Assembly: GCF_002802985.1 (NCBI RefSeq)
Contig: NZ_NVPT01000027.1
Coordinates: 1-37,914 of the forward strand
Direction of reading: 5' to 3'
Length of the DNA stretch: 37,914 bases
Origin: Geodermatophilus chilensis
Lineage (GTDB): Bacteria; Actinomycetota; Actinomycetes; Mycobacteriales; Geodermatophilaceae
How positions within the stretch are numbered: position 1 is the first letter of the stretch; each line of letters opens with the position of its first letter. Both the position numbers and the translations under genes were made by a program. This document shows positions 23,440 through 29,684 of this stretch, piece by piece. The notes under the pieces were generated by a model, which was not told where the DNA came from, did not search any database, and saw nothing but the letters and a program-made list of their open reading frames with translations.

Positions 23440-23502
23440 CCGTTGCGTCATCGGCATGGATCCGTTGCACAGATCGGCCTACGGTGCACGGTGTGTTGCA
23501 CA
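23440..23502. promoter_or_regulatory. repeated GTTGC motifs at divergent rocD/Lrp promoters
   Basis: CCGTTGC occurs at 23440 and 23462 (22 bases apart), and GTTGCACA at 23464 recurs at 23495 (31 bases). Multiple phased short repeats are typical of Lrp-type binding arrays. TACGGT at 23480-23485 would place a transcription start at the GTG 23493. Confidence 0.35.
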
Positions 23503-23954
23503 GGACCGCGGACCGCCTCGACCCGCTCGACCGGCAGATCATCGGCTGCCTGACGCGGGACGCCCGCGCCACGTACGCCGTCATCGGCGACGAGGTCGGC
23601 CTGTCCGCGCCGGCGGTGAAGCGCCGCGTCGACCGGCTGCTCGCCGACGGGGTGATCCGCGGCTTCACCGCACTGGTCGACCCCGAGGTCCTCGGCTGGA
23701 CGACCGAGGCCTACGTGGAGGTCTACTGGGAGGGGACGCCGTCCCCGCTGGAGCTCCGCCGCAGCCTGGAGAAGGTGCCCGAGGTCGTCGGCGCGTGGAG
23801 CGTCACCGGCTCCGCGGACGCGCTGGTGCACATCCTGGCCGCCGACATCCCGCACCTGGAGGAGGCCATCGAGCGCCTCCGGCAGCAGCCCAACGTGCAC
23901 CAGACCCGCAGCGAGGTCGTGCTCTCCCGGCTGATCGACCGCGCCCGCCCCTGA
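23493..23954 (+). CDS. Lrp/AsnC-family regulator
   Basis: A 153-residue regulator. The N-terminal HTH reads LDPLDRQIIGCLTRDARATY, VIGDEVGLSAPAVKRRVDRL and DGVIRGFTALVDPEVLGW. The C-terminal RAM/ligand domain has EVVGAWSVTGSADALVHILA and a final strand before VVLSRLIDR. GTG 23493 fits a leaderless start seven bases after TACGGT; GTG 23484 is in frame too. It is divergent from rocD and probably senses an amino acid to switch on ornithine/arginine degradation. Confidence 0.92.
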   Translation: MLHRTADRLDPLDRQIIGCLTRDARATYAVIGDEVGLSAPAVKRRVDRLLADGVIRGFTALVDPEVLGWTTEAYVEVYWEGTPSPLELRRSLEKVPEVVGAWSVTGSADALVHILAADIPHLEEAIERLRQQPNVHQTRSEVVLSRLIDRARP

Positions 23955-23999
23955 GGCCGCGGACCCGGCCAGCCGCCGCCCGGCCCACCGCTCCCGGGA

Positions 24000-24602
24000 T
24001 CAGGACGGCGGTGCCGGAGGGAGCAGGAACGCGGCGTAGTCGCCGGCCGTCAGCGGCCGCGCGGTGAGCTGCCCCGAGGGCAGCGGCGCCTCGACCCGCT
24101 CGCCGTCCCGGGCGAGGACGACGGAGTCGACCCCGGGCACGCTGGTCGCGGTCAGCACGATCTGGGCGACGGCACGCCGGCTGTCCAGCCCCGTCCCGGC
24201 GGCGGTGGTGTCGCCGATCCGGACGACCGCCGTCCCGTCGGCGACCTCCGCGACGTCGAGCTCGATCTCGGGCGGGAGCGCGGTGGACAGCTGCCGCTCG
24301 CGCTCTCCGGGGTTCGGCCCCTCGGCCAGGTCGTCGAGCAGCGCGTCGAGCCGCTCGGCCACCGAGCCGCCGTCCACCTCGCGTGGCTCGGGGACCAGGC
24401 GGTCGTCCGGGGCGACCAGGTGCACCCGAGTGGCGAGCAGGACCGGCTGGGGGTCGGGGGTCGGCTCGGGCGTCGGGGTCGCGGAGGTCAGCCCGTACGG
24501 GACCTCGTCGCCGGGGATGGCCTCCGCCGGCCCGCCCGTCGGCACCCCGCACCCGGCGACGAGCGCGAGCAGCCCCGCGGCCACCCACCGCCCCGGGTTC
24601 AC
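24000..24602 (-). CDS. GerMN-domain lipoprotein (short LpqB-like)
   Basis: A 200-residue predicted lipoprotein starting at GTG 24602, which overlaps the kinase stop as GTGA. The signal PGRWVAAGLLALVAGC ends in a lipobox. After a Pro/Thr-rich linker comes a GerMN domain (PF10646): VHLVAPDDRLVPEPREV, ALLDDLAEGPNPGERERQLS and AVAQIVLTATSVPGVDSVVL. In the MtrA-MtrB-LpqB system the lipoprotein LpqB carries GerMN plus a large propeller and modulates the kinase. This one has only the GerMN part, so I infer a minimal extracytoplasmic partner of the kinase encoded just upstream. Confidence 0.85.
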   Translation of the reverse strand: MNPGRWVAAGLLALVAGCGVPTGGPAEAIPGDEVPYGLTSATPTPEPTPDPQPVLLATRVHLVAPDDRLVPEPREVDGGSVAERLDALLDDLAEGPNPGERERQLSTALPPEIELDVAEVADGTAVVRIGDTTAAGTGLDSRRAVAQIVLTATSVPGVDSVVLARDGERVEAPLPSGQLTARPLTAGDYAAFLLPPAPPS

Positions 24603-25972
24603 CGGGCACCCACCGGCAGGGAGAGGCTGAGGCGGGCGCCTCCGGAGGGAGCCGCGGTGCACCACGCGGCGCCGCCGTGCCGGGCCGCCGTCTCCGCGAC
24701 GATGGCCAGGCCCAGGCCGGCCCCGGGCAGCGACCGGCGGGCCGCGCGGGGTCCGCGGGCGAACCGCTCGAACACCCGCTCCCGGTCCTCGACGGGCACC
24801 CCGGGCCCGTCGTCGTCGACGCTGACCACCACCACGCCGTCCCGCCGCTGCACGTGCACGGCGGAGGGGCCGCCGGCGTGCCGGGCGGCGTTGTCGAGCA
24901 GGTTGCGCACCGCACGCTCCAGCGCGTTCTTGTCCCCGGGCACCGTGGTGACGTCCTCAGGGTCGGCGTGCAGCAGGCCGCGGTCCCACCCGCCGGCGGC
25001 CAGCACCTCCCGCACCAGCGCGGTCACCGACACCGGGACGTCGGGGTCCGACGGCGGGGCGCCGTCCAGGCGGGCCAGGGCGAGGAGGTCGTCGAGCATC
25101 TGCCGGAACCGGGCGAGTTCCCGTTCGACGAGGGCCAGCGCCTGGTCGGCGCGCGGGGACAGCTCGCCGCGGCGGGTGGCCAGCACCTCCACGCTGGTCA
25201 CCACCCCGGTGAGCGGGCTGCGCAGCTCGTGGCTGACGTCGCCCACGAAGCGGGCGTCGCGCTCGATCCGGGCGGCCAGGGCGTCGACCATGCTGTTGAA
25301 GCCGGCGACGATGGCAACCAGGTCGGGGTCGGCGGTGGGCGGCAGGCGGGTGGTGAGCTCGCCGCCGGCGATCCGGGTGGCCGCCCCGGCGACCTGCTCC
25401 AGCGGCTGCAGCGCCCGGCGGCCGGCCCACCCGCCGAAGGCCGCGCCCGCCGCCGTGGCGGCCAGTGCCCCGGCCCCCAGCACGACGGCCAGCGTGCGCA
25501 GCACCTGCTGCAGCTCGGTCAGCGGCGCCAGCTCGTAGAACTCCACCCCGGCGCTGCTGACCGGCACCCCGACGACCAGCGCCGGACCCTCCGGGGTGTC
25601 CACCCGGATGGTCCCGGCCGAGCCCGCGGCGACGACGGCGCGCAGGTCCACCGGGACGTCGCGGGCACCGACGTCCAGGCTCGAGGAGTACCAGGCGTCC
25701 CCGCTGCGGACGACGACGTCGGCCCCGCCGGAGGGCGCCAGCTCCGCCACCACGTCACCCACCGCCGTCCCGGCGGTCGCCAGGCGGCTGCCGAGGACGT
25801 TGGCGTCGGCGAACGCCTGCCGGGTGGACGAACCCTCCCGCTGCTCGAGCAGGTAGCTGCGGGCCAGGAGCCAGGTCGTCGTCACCAGCACGACGGACAC
25901 GAGCAGCGCCCCGACGGCCGAGCCCATCACGATCCGCGACCGCAGCCCCCGCGACCCGAGGGCTCCCCTCAC
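24599..25972 (-). CDS. sensor histidine kinase (MtrB-like)
   Basis: A 457-residue membrane kinase starting at GTG 25972, overlapping the response-regulator stop (GTGA). TM1 is about residues 15-37. An extracytoplasmic sensor of about 120 residues follows, then TM2 about 160-183 and HAMP 184-237. The dimerisation helix FVGDVSHELRSPLTG gives His248. The ATPase domain has RAVRNLLDNAARHA (N box), VDDDGPGVP (G1) and LPGAGLGLAIVAETAARHGG (G2). Three genes in the order regulator, kinase, GerMN lipoprotein mirror mtrA-mtrB-lpqB in shortened form. The signal is probably envelope-related (inference). Confidence 0.93.
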   Translation of the reverse strand: MRGALGSRGLRSRIVMGSAVGALLVSVVLVTTTWLLARSYLLEQREGSSTRQAFADANVLGSRLATAGTAVGDVVAELAPSGGADVVVRSGDAWYSSSLDVGARDVPVDLRAVVAAGSAGTIRVDTPEGPALVVGVPVSSAGVEFYELAPLTELQQVLRTLAVVLGAGALAATAAGAAFGGWAGRRALQPLEQVAGAATRIAGGELTTRLPPTADPDLVAIVAGFNSMVDALAARIERDARFVGDVSHELRSPLTGVVTSVEVLATRRGELSPRADQALALVERELARFRQMLDDLLALARLDGAPPSDPDVPVSVTALVREVLAAGGWDRGLLHADPEDVTTVPGDKNALERAVRNLLDNAARHAGGPSAVHVQRRDGVVVVSVDDDGPGVPVEDRERVFERFARGPRAARRSLPGAGLGLAIVAETAARHGGAAWCTAAPSGGARLSLSLPVGAR

Positions 25973-26682
25973 TGCGGGTCCAGCCGGTAACCCAGCCCCC
26001 GGACGGTCACCACCACCCGGGGCGCGGCCGGGTCGCGCTCCACCTTGGTGCGCAGCCGGCGGATGTGGACGTCGACGATGCGCTCGTCGCCGAAGAAGCC
26101 GTGCTCCCACACCCGCTCCAGCAGCACCTGCCGGCTGAACACCCGGCCCGGGGCCGACGCCAGCTCGCACAGCAGCCGGAACTCCGTCAGCGTCAGCGGC
26201 AGCTGCTCGTCCCCGCGGTGCACCGTGCCGGCCGCCTCGCGCAGCACCAGCGCCGGAGCGGTCCGGTCCAGGACCACCTCCGCGGGTGCCGAGGCGGCGG
26301 GGGCGCCGGACCCGGCCCGCCGCCGCAGGGCGCGCAGCCGGGCGGTGATCTCCTTGACCTGGAACGGCTTGGTCACGTAGTCGTCGGCGCCGGCCTCCAG
26401 CGCCGCGACGATGTCGTGGGTGTCGGCTCGGGCGCTGACCACGATGATCGGCAGGTCGTGTTCGCGGCGGACCTCGCGGATGACGGCGAACCCGTCCATC
26501 GAGCCGAGCATCAGGTCGACGACCATGAGGTCCGGCGTCGCCGTCCCGACCGCGGCGAGGGCCTCCTCACCGCTCACCGCCTCGGCAACGTCGTAGCCCT
26601 CGTCCTCGAGCGCCCACCGCAGGGCGGTGCGGATCGGGTCGTCGTCCTCGACGACCAGCAGACGGGGAGCCACTCCCGGCAT
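25969..26682 (-). CDS. OmpR-family response regulator
   Basis: A 237-residue response regulator. The receiver has LLVVEDDDPIRTALRWAL with the acidic pocket, phospho-Asp56 in MVVDLMLG, and the Lys in DDYVTKPFQVKE. After an Ala/Pro linker the winged-helix output domain reads LTLTEFRLLCELASAPGRVF, RVWEHGFFGDERIVDVHIRR and VVVTVRGLGYRLDP. ATG 26682 lacks a clear ribosome site; GTG 26673, after CGGGA, is a close alternative. Two direct GGGATCGCAA repeats lie just upstream and may be its own sites. Confidence 0.93.
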   Translation of the reverse strand: MPGVAPRLLVVEDDDPIRTALRWALEDEGYDVAEAVSGEEALAAVGTATPDLMVVDLMLGSMDGFAVIREVRREHDLPIIVVSARADTHDIVAALEAGADDYVTKPFQVKEITARLRALRRRAGSGAPAASAPAEVVLDRTAPALVLREAAGTVHRGDEQLPLTLTEFRLLCELASAPGRVFSRQVLLERVWEHGFFGDERIVDVHIRRLRTKVERDPAAPRVVVTVRGLGYRLDPQ

Positions 26683-26719
26683 GCTGCCACCGGTTCCCCG
26701 CCGGTCGCCCCGGCGTCAC

Positions 26720-26752
26720 GGGATCGCAAAGCAACGCCCGGGGGGATCGCAA
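26720..26752. promoter_or_regulatory. direct repeat upstream of response regulator
   Basis: GGGATCGCAA occurs at 26720-26729 and 26743-26752, 23 bases apart (about two helical turns), in the 135-base gap between the response regulator and the divergent STAS gene. OmpR-family regulators bind direct repeats, so autoregulation is possible. Confidence 0.4.
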
Positions 26753-26817
26753 TCTCCGCGGCCGACGCTGTCCGCAGCGGCACCAGCCACCACGACCACG
26801 GACCGAGGAGGACGGCG

Positions 26818-27159
26818 ATGACGACGGCTCCCGCACGCAGCCGGATGGACGTCGGGACGGAGGGCGACGTGGTGACGGTGCACCTCGACGACGCCCTGCT
26901 CGCCGACGGGCTGGCCGACGTGCGGTGGCTGCTGCACGACGCGCTGCTGGCCGGCGCGCGCCGCCTGGTCGTCGACCTCTCCGGCGTGCAGCACCTCTCG
27001 AGCTCCGCCGTCGCCAGCTTCCTCTGGGCGCACCGCACCTGCCGCGCCCGCGGCGGCGCGGTCGTGGTGCGGGGCGCCAATCGCCGCACCGAGGACCTGC
27101 TGCACCGCACCGGCCTGTGGCGGGTCATCCAGGTGGAGTCCGACCGGGCCGTGGCCTGA
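26818..27159 (+). CDS. STAS-domain anti-sigma-factor antagonist-like protein
   Basis: A 113-residue STAS protein. DVVTVHLDDALLADGLADV is the first strand and helix. LVVDLSGVQHLSSSAVASFL is the phosphorylation loop with Ser residues at the SpoIIAA-type site. RARGGAVVVRGANRRTEDLL and a C-terminal GLWRVIQVE complete the fold. GAGGAGGA precedes the ATG. Such proteins bind anti-sigma kinases and release them when dephosphorylated. No kinase or phosphatase gene is adjacent. It is followed by a small membrane protein and a damaged second STAS gene. Confidence 0.88.
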   Translation: MTTAPARSRMDVGTEGDVVTVHLDDALLADGLADVRWLLHDALLAGARRLVVDLSGVQHLSSSAVASFLWAHRTCRARGGAVVVRGANRRTEDLLHRTGLWRVIQVESDRAVA

Positions 27160-27202
27160 CCCCGCCCGCACGCCCCTGCCACCCCCTCCGGAGGAGGAGA
27201 CC

Positions 27203-27406
27203 GTGACCGGTCTGCTGCTCGTCGTCGTGTCCGCGCTCGCCCTCGCCGTCGTCGGCACCCTCGTCGACGGCCTGTTCTGGCTGACCCTCGTCGGGCTGGC
27301 CCTGTTCCTGGTCAGCGCCGCGCTCGGGGAGGCCCGCGGCCTCTCCCGCGCCCGCGGCGGCCAGGACCGCGCCCACGGCTCCGGCTCCGCGCCCGCGAGG
27401 AGGTGA
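27203..27406 (+). CDS. small two-helix membrane protein
   Basis: A 67-residue protein starting at GTG 27203 behind GGAGGAGGA. Two hydrophobic segments, TGLLLVVVSALALAVVGTLV and GLFWLTLVGLALFLVSAA, are followed by a basic/Gly-rich tail. It resembles short actinobacterial hypothetical membrane proteins with a GLFWLT motif. Its TGA is one base before the next GTG, so it is likely cotranslated with the following STAS frame. Function unknown. Confidence 0.75.
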   Translation: MTGLLLVVVSALALAVVGTLVDGLFWLTLVGLALFLVSAALGEARGLSRARGGQDRAHGSGSAPARR

Positions 27407-27407
27407 C

Positions 27408-27664
27408 GTGCTCCATCCCGACGTCCGCGCCCTCACCGAGACCTCGACCGCAGTGCCGGCACCATCCGGGTCAGTGGCCACCTGACCTCGCTCGGCGCCG
27501 ACCTGGTGCGCGGCACGGCCGGCCAGCTCCGCGGCCTCGGCCACGTCCGCGTGGTCCTCGACGTCCGCGGTGTGCGCGCCGTCGACGCCGAGGGCCTGGC
27601 GGTCCTGCGTGCCCTGCACGACGAGTTCCGCCGGGACGGCGGTGAGCTGCTCATCCGCAGTTGA
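27408..27664 (+). pseudogene. frameshifted STAS-domain gene
   Basis: GTG 27408 has an excellent AGGAGGTGAC site and is coupled to the preceding stop, but its frame meets TGA after 25 codons. The STAS sequence continues in the -1 frame: GTIRVSGHLTSLGADLVRGT, then VRVVLDVRGVRAVDAEGLAV and ALHDEFRRDGGELLIRS to TGA 27662-27664. That frame has no start codon of its own before mid-domain. Adding one base near ACCGAGACCTCGACC (about 27434-27448) would give a single ~86-residue STAS protein. The break is either a real one-base deletion or a sequencing error; no slippery heptamer is visible. Confidence 0.75.
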
Positions 27665-27725
27665 CCGGCACGGCGCCGTGCGACCCGGGCGGGTGCCTGC
27701 GGTCGTGGGCGACCGCCGACGTCGG

Positions 27726-28136
27726 TCAGAGGCAGTACGGGCAGCCCGTTCCGCCGGCCGCGACGGTGCGCAGGCACCGGAGCAGCAGACCGAGGCGGGT
27801 GCCCTTGGGGACCAGGGCGTGCGCGCCGGCGTCCACGGCCTCCCGGCGCACCTCGGGGCCCTCCGCGGTCAGCACGATGACCCGGGCGTCGGGCTGGGCG
27901 GTGCGCAGCGCGGCGGTGGCCGTCAACCCGTCCGTCCCGGCCATGGACACGTCCATGAGGACGACGTCGGGCCGCAGCCACGCCGCGGCCTCGACCGCCT
28001 GCGCCCCGTCCTCGCACTCGCCGACGACGGTGAGGCCGTCCTCGTCGGACAGCGCCTCCGCCAGGGCCCGGCGCACCATCGGGTGGTCGTCGACGAGCAG
28101 GACGCGGATGTCGCCGGCGCGGCCGTCCCCGGTCAC
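27726..28136 (-). CDS. stand-alone receiver domain with CxxC tail
   Basis: A 136-residue CheY-like protein: RVLLVDDHPMVRRALAEALS, phospho-Asp62 in VVLMDVSMAGTDG, VIVLTAEGPEVRREAVDAGA and the Lys in ALVPKGTRLGLLL. The fold is the NarL/LuxR receiver type, but the usual HTH is absent. The chain ends AAGGTGCPYCL, with a CPYC pair four residues from the end. GTG 28136 has GAGGAGG spaced seven bases away and is preferred to GTG 28142. Without an output domain it may act by protein contact; the Cys pair could bind metal or be redox-active. Confidence 0.85.
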   Translation of the reverse strand: MTGDGRAGDIRVLLVDDHPMVRRALAEALSDEDGLTVVGECEDGAQAVEAAAWLRPDVVLMDVSMAGTDGLTATAALRTAQPDARVIVLTAEGPEVRREAVDAGAHALVPKGTRLGLLLRCLRTVAAGGTGCPYCL

Positions 28137-28281
28137 CTGCACACCTCCTCGCCGTCGGCGTGGGTCACCGGCCGCTCCCCGGCCCGGTGGACCGGCCGTG
28201 GCTCGTTCCGGGCCGCTGGACTGCCTACCACACGGACTCCGTCGGCGGGCCTGCTCCGGCCCCGCCAGGGGGCCCGGCCGG

Positions 28282-28734
28282 TCAGCGGCCCGTGCGGTCG
28301 CGGTAGCGGGCGGCGCGCCTGGCGTTGGCGGCCCGGCGGCGCTCGCTGTCCCGCAGGTCGCGCTGGTGCGCGGCGCGCTCGCGGCGGGCGGTGGCGGTGC
28401 CGGCCGGGTAACCGGCCTTCACGACCCGGTTCTCGGTCGTCTCGGGCATGTAGGCCAGCGAGTAGATGAGCCCGAGGAAGATCCCACCGCCGGACACCGC
28501 CGCGCGCAGCCCCCACGGGGCCGGCAGGAAGGCCATGATCAGCGCGATCGGGACCGACATCTGGACGAGCATGCGGGCGATGTGCCGCGCCCACCACGTG
28601 CCGGTCGTGGTGTCGAACAGCACCCAGCCGCGGTGCCGCGCGGGCAGCTTGCCGCCCAGTGCGTACCAGAGCCAGCGGTGCGGCGCCGGCCGGACGATCG
28701 GCTCGGACGTGTCGTGCTCTGCCGGCTCTGCCAT
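28282..28734 (-). CDS. DUF5313-family membrane protein
   Basis: A 150-residue protein from ATG 28734, with AGGAGC upstream. The N-terminal WLWYALGGKLPARHRGWVLF followed by TGTWWARHIARMLVQMS fits actinobacterial DUF5313 proteins. One or two hydrophobic segments (PIALIMAFLPAPWGL and GGGIFLGLIYSLAYM) are followed by a long Arg/Ala-rich charged tail of about 50 residues, probably a cytoplasmic coiled helix. Family function is unknown. It stands alone between a receiver gene and a MarR gene on the same strand. Confidence 0.8.
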   Translation of the reverse strand: MAEPAEHDTSEPIVRPAPHRWLWYALGGKLPARHRGWVLFDTTTGTWWARHIARMLVQMSVPIALIMAFLPAPWGLRAAVSGGGIFLGLIYSLAYMPETTENRVVKAGYPAGTATARRERAAHQRDLRDSERRRAANARRAARYRDRTGR

Positions 28735-28859
28735 GGCGTCTGGATGCTCCTGATCGACGACGGTTCCTCCCCATCGTGCCCCGGAATGCTGGGTACCCCA
28801 AGGATTGGTGCCCCAACTCGCGCCCGGACGACGGCGATCCCGGTCACGGGACCGGGCGG

Positions 28860-29378
28860 TCAGGCGACCGTTGCCTCCGGGCCCTCCCCCTCGCGCGCGG
28901 CGGGGTGCGCCAGGGCCTGCTGGGAGGCGGCGATCACCTGGGTGAGCGCCTCGCGCAGGCTCATCAGCTGCTCCACCGGCATGCCCAGGCGCTCGACGAT
29001 GCCGGCGGGGATCCGCTCGGCCTGCTCGCGCAGCGCCGTGCCCTTGCCGGTCAGCGCCAGTGCCAGGTTGCGCTGGTCCCTCGGATCCCGCTCGCGGCGC
29101 AGCAGGCCGGCCGCCTCCAGCCGCTTGAGCAGCGGCGAGAGCGTGCCGGGGTCCAGCTGCAGCAGGCCCGAGAGCTCCTTGACCGACAGCGTCCCGTGCT
29201 GCCACAGCGCGAGCATCACCAGGTACTGCGGGTGGGTCAGGCCCAACGGCTCCAGCACCGGCCGGTAGACGGCGACCACGTTGCGGGCGGCCACCGACAG
29301 CGCGAAGCAGACCTGCCGGTCCAGGGCGAGCACGTCGCCGGACCCGGGTGCGTCCTGGGGTGTCTGGCTGGTCGTCAC
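28860..29378 (-). CDS. MarR-family regulator, OhrR-like
   Basis: A 172-residue winged-helix regulator. RQVCFALSVAARNVVAVYRP holds a Cys (residue 24) at the position of the peroxide-sensing Cys of OhrR. LEPLGLTHPQYLVMLALWQH, SVKELSGLLQLDPGTLSPLL and KRLEAAGLLRRERDPRDQRN are typical OhrR sequence. OhrR represses the organic hydroperoxide reductase gene ohr and is released when the Cys is oxidised. No ohr gene lies within the window next to it. The GTG start follows GAGGGG. A 14-base palindrome at 29411-29424 may be its operator. Confidence 0.88.
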   Translation of the reverse strand: MTTSQTPQDAPGSGDVLALDRQVCFALSVAARNVVAVYRPVLEPLGLTHPQYLVMLALWQHGTLSVKELSGLLQLDPGTLSPLLKRLEAAGLLRRERDPRDQRNLALALTGKGTALREQAERIPAGIVERLGMPVEQLMSLREALTQVIAASQQALAHPAAREGEGPEATVA

Positions 29379-29684
29379 CCCCTCAGCGTAGGAGCCGTGG
29401 GGCACCAAGCGTTGGCCTGCCAACCGTGGGACCCCCGCCCTGGTCGTCCCCGCCGACTCGGCGGCCGGGCTCCGGGCCGCCTCCCCACCCGGGACGCCCC
29501 GCTGGGCGCGCCTGCCGTCGTCCGGCCGGCTCGTGGGTGACGCTCCCGGGCAGCGGTCCCGCGCGCTGCGGGGGACACTCCCGGACGGCACGAGGTCCCG
29601 CCGGGGACGGCCGCGGAGGCCGAGGGACCGGGAGCCGGTCCGCTCCCCGGCGCGGCGGGACGACCTCCGGGGAGAGCGAGCGGG
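29379..29684. promoter_or_regulatory. intergenic region with palindrome upstream of OhrR-like gene
   Basis: This 306-base gap separates the divergent MarR gene and P-type ATPase. GTTGGC-CT-GCCAAC (29411-29424) is a perfect 6+6 inverted repeat 33 bases upstream of the MarR start, a likely autoregulatory site. GGAGAG (29671-29676) is the ribosome site of the ATPase. Nothing coding is recognised in between. Confidence 0.45.

Noticed and set aside
20749-23553. Plus-strand frame of 934 codons
   Set aside because: Antisense to the FAD oxidase and rocD and out of frame with LysR; typical GC-rich shadow frame.
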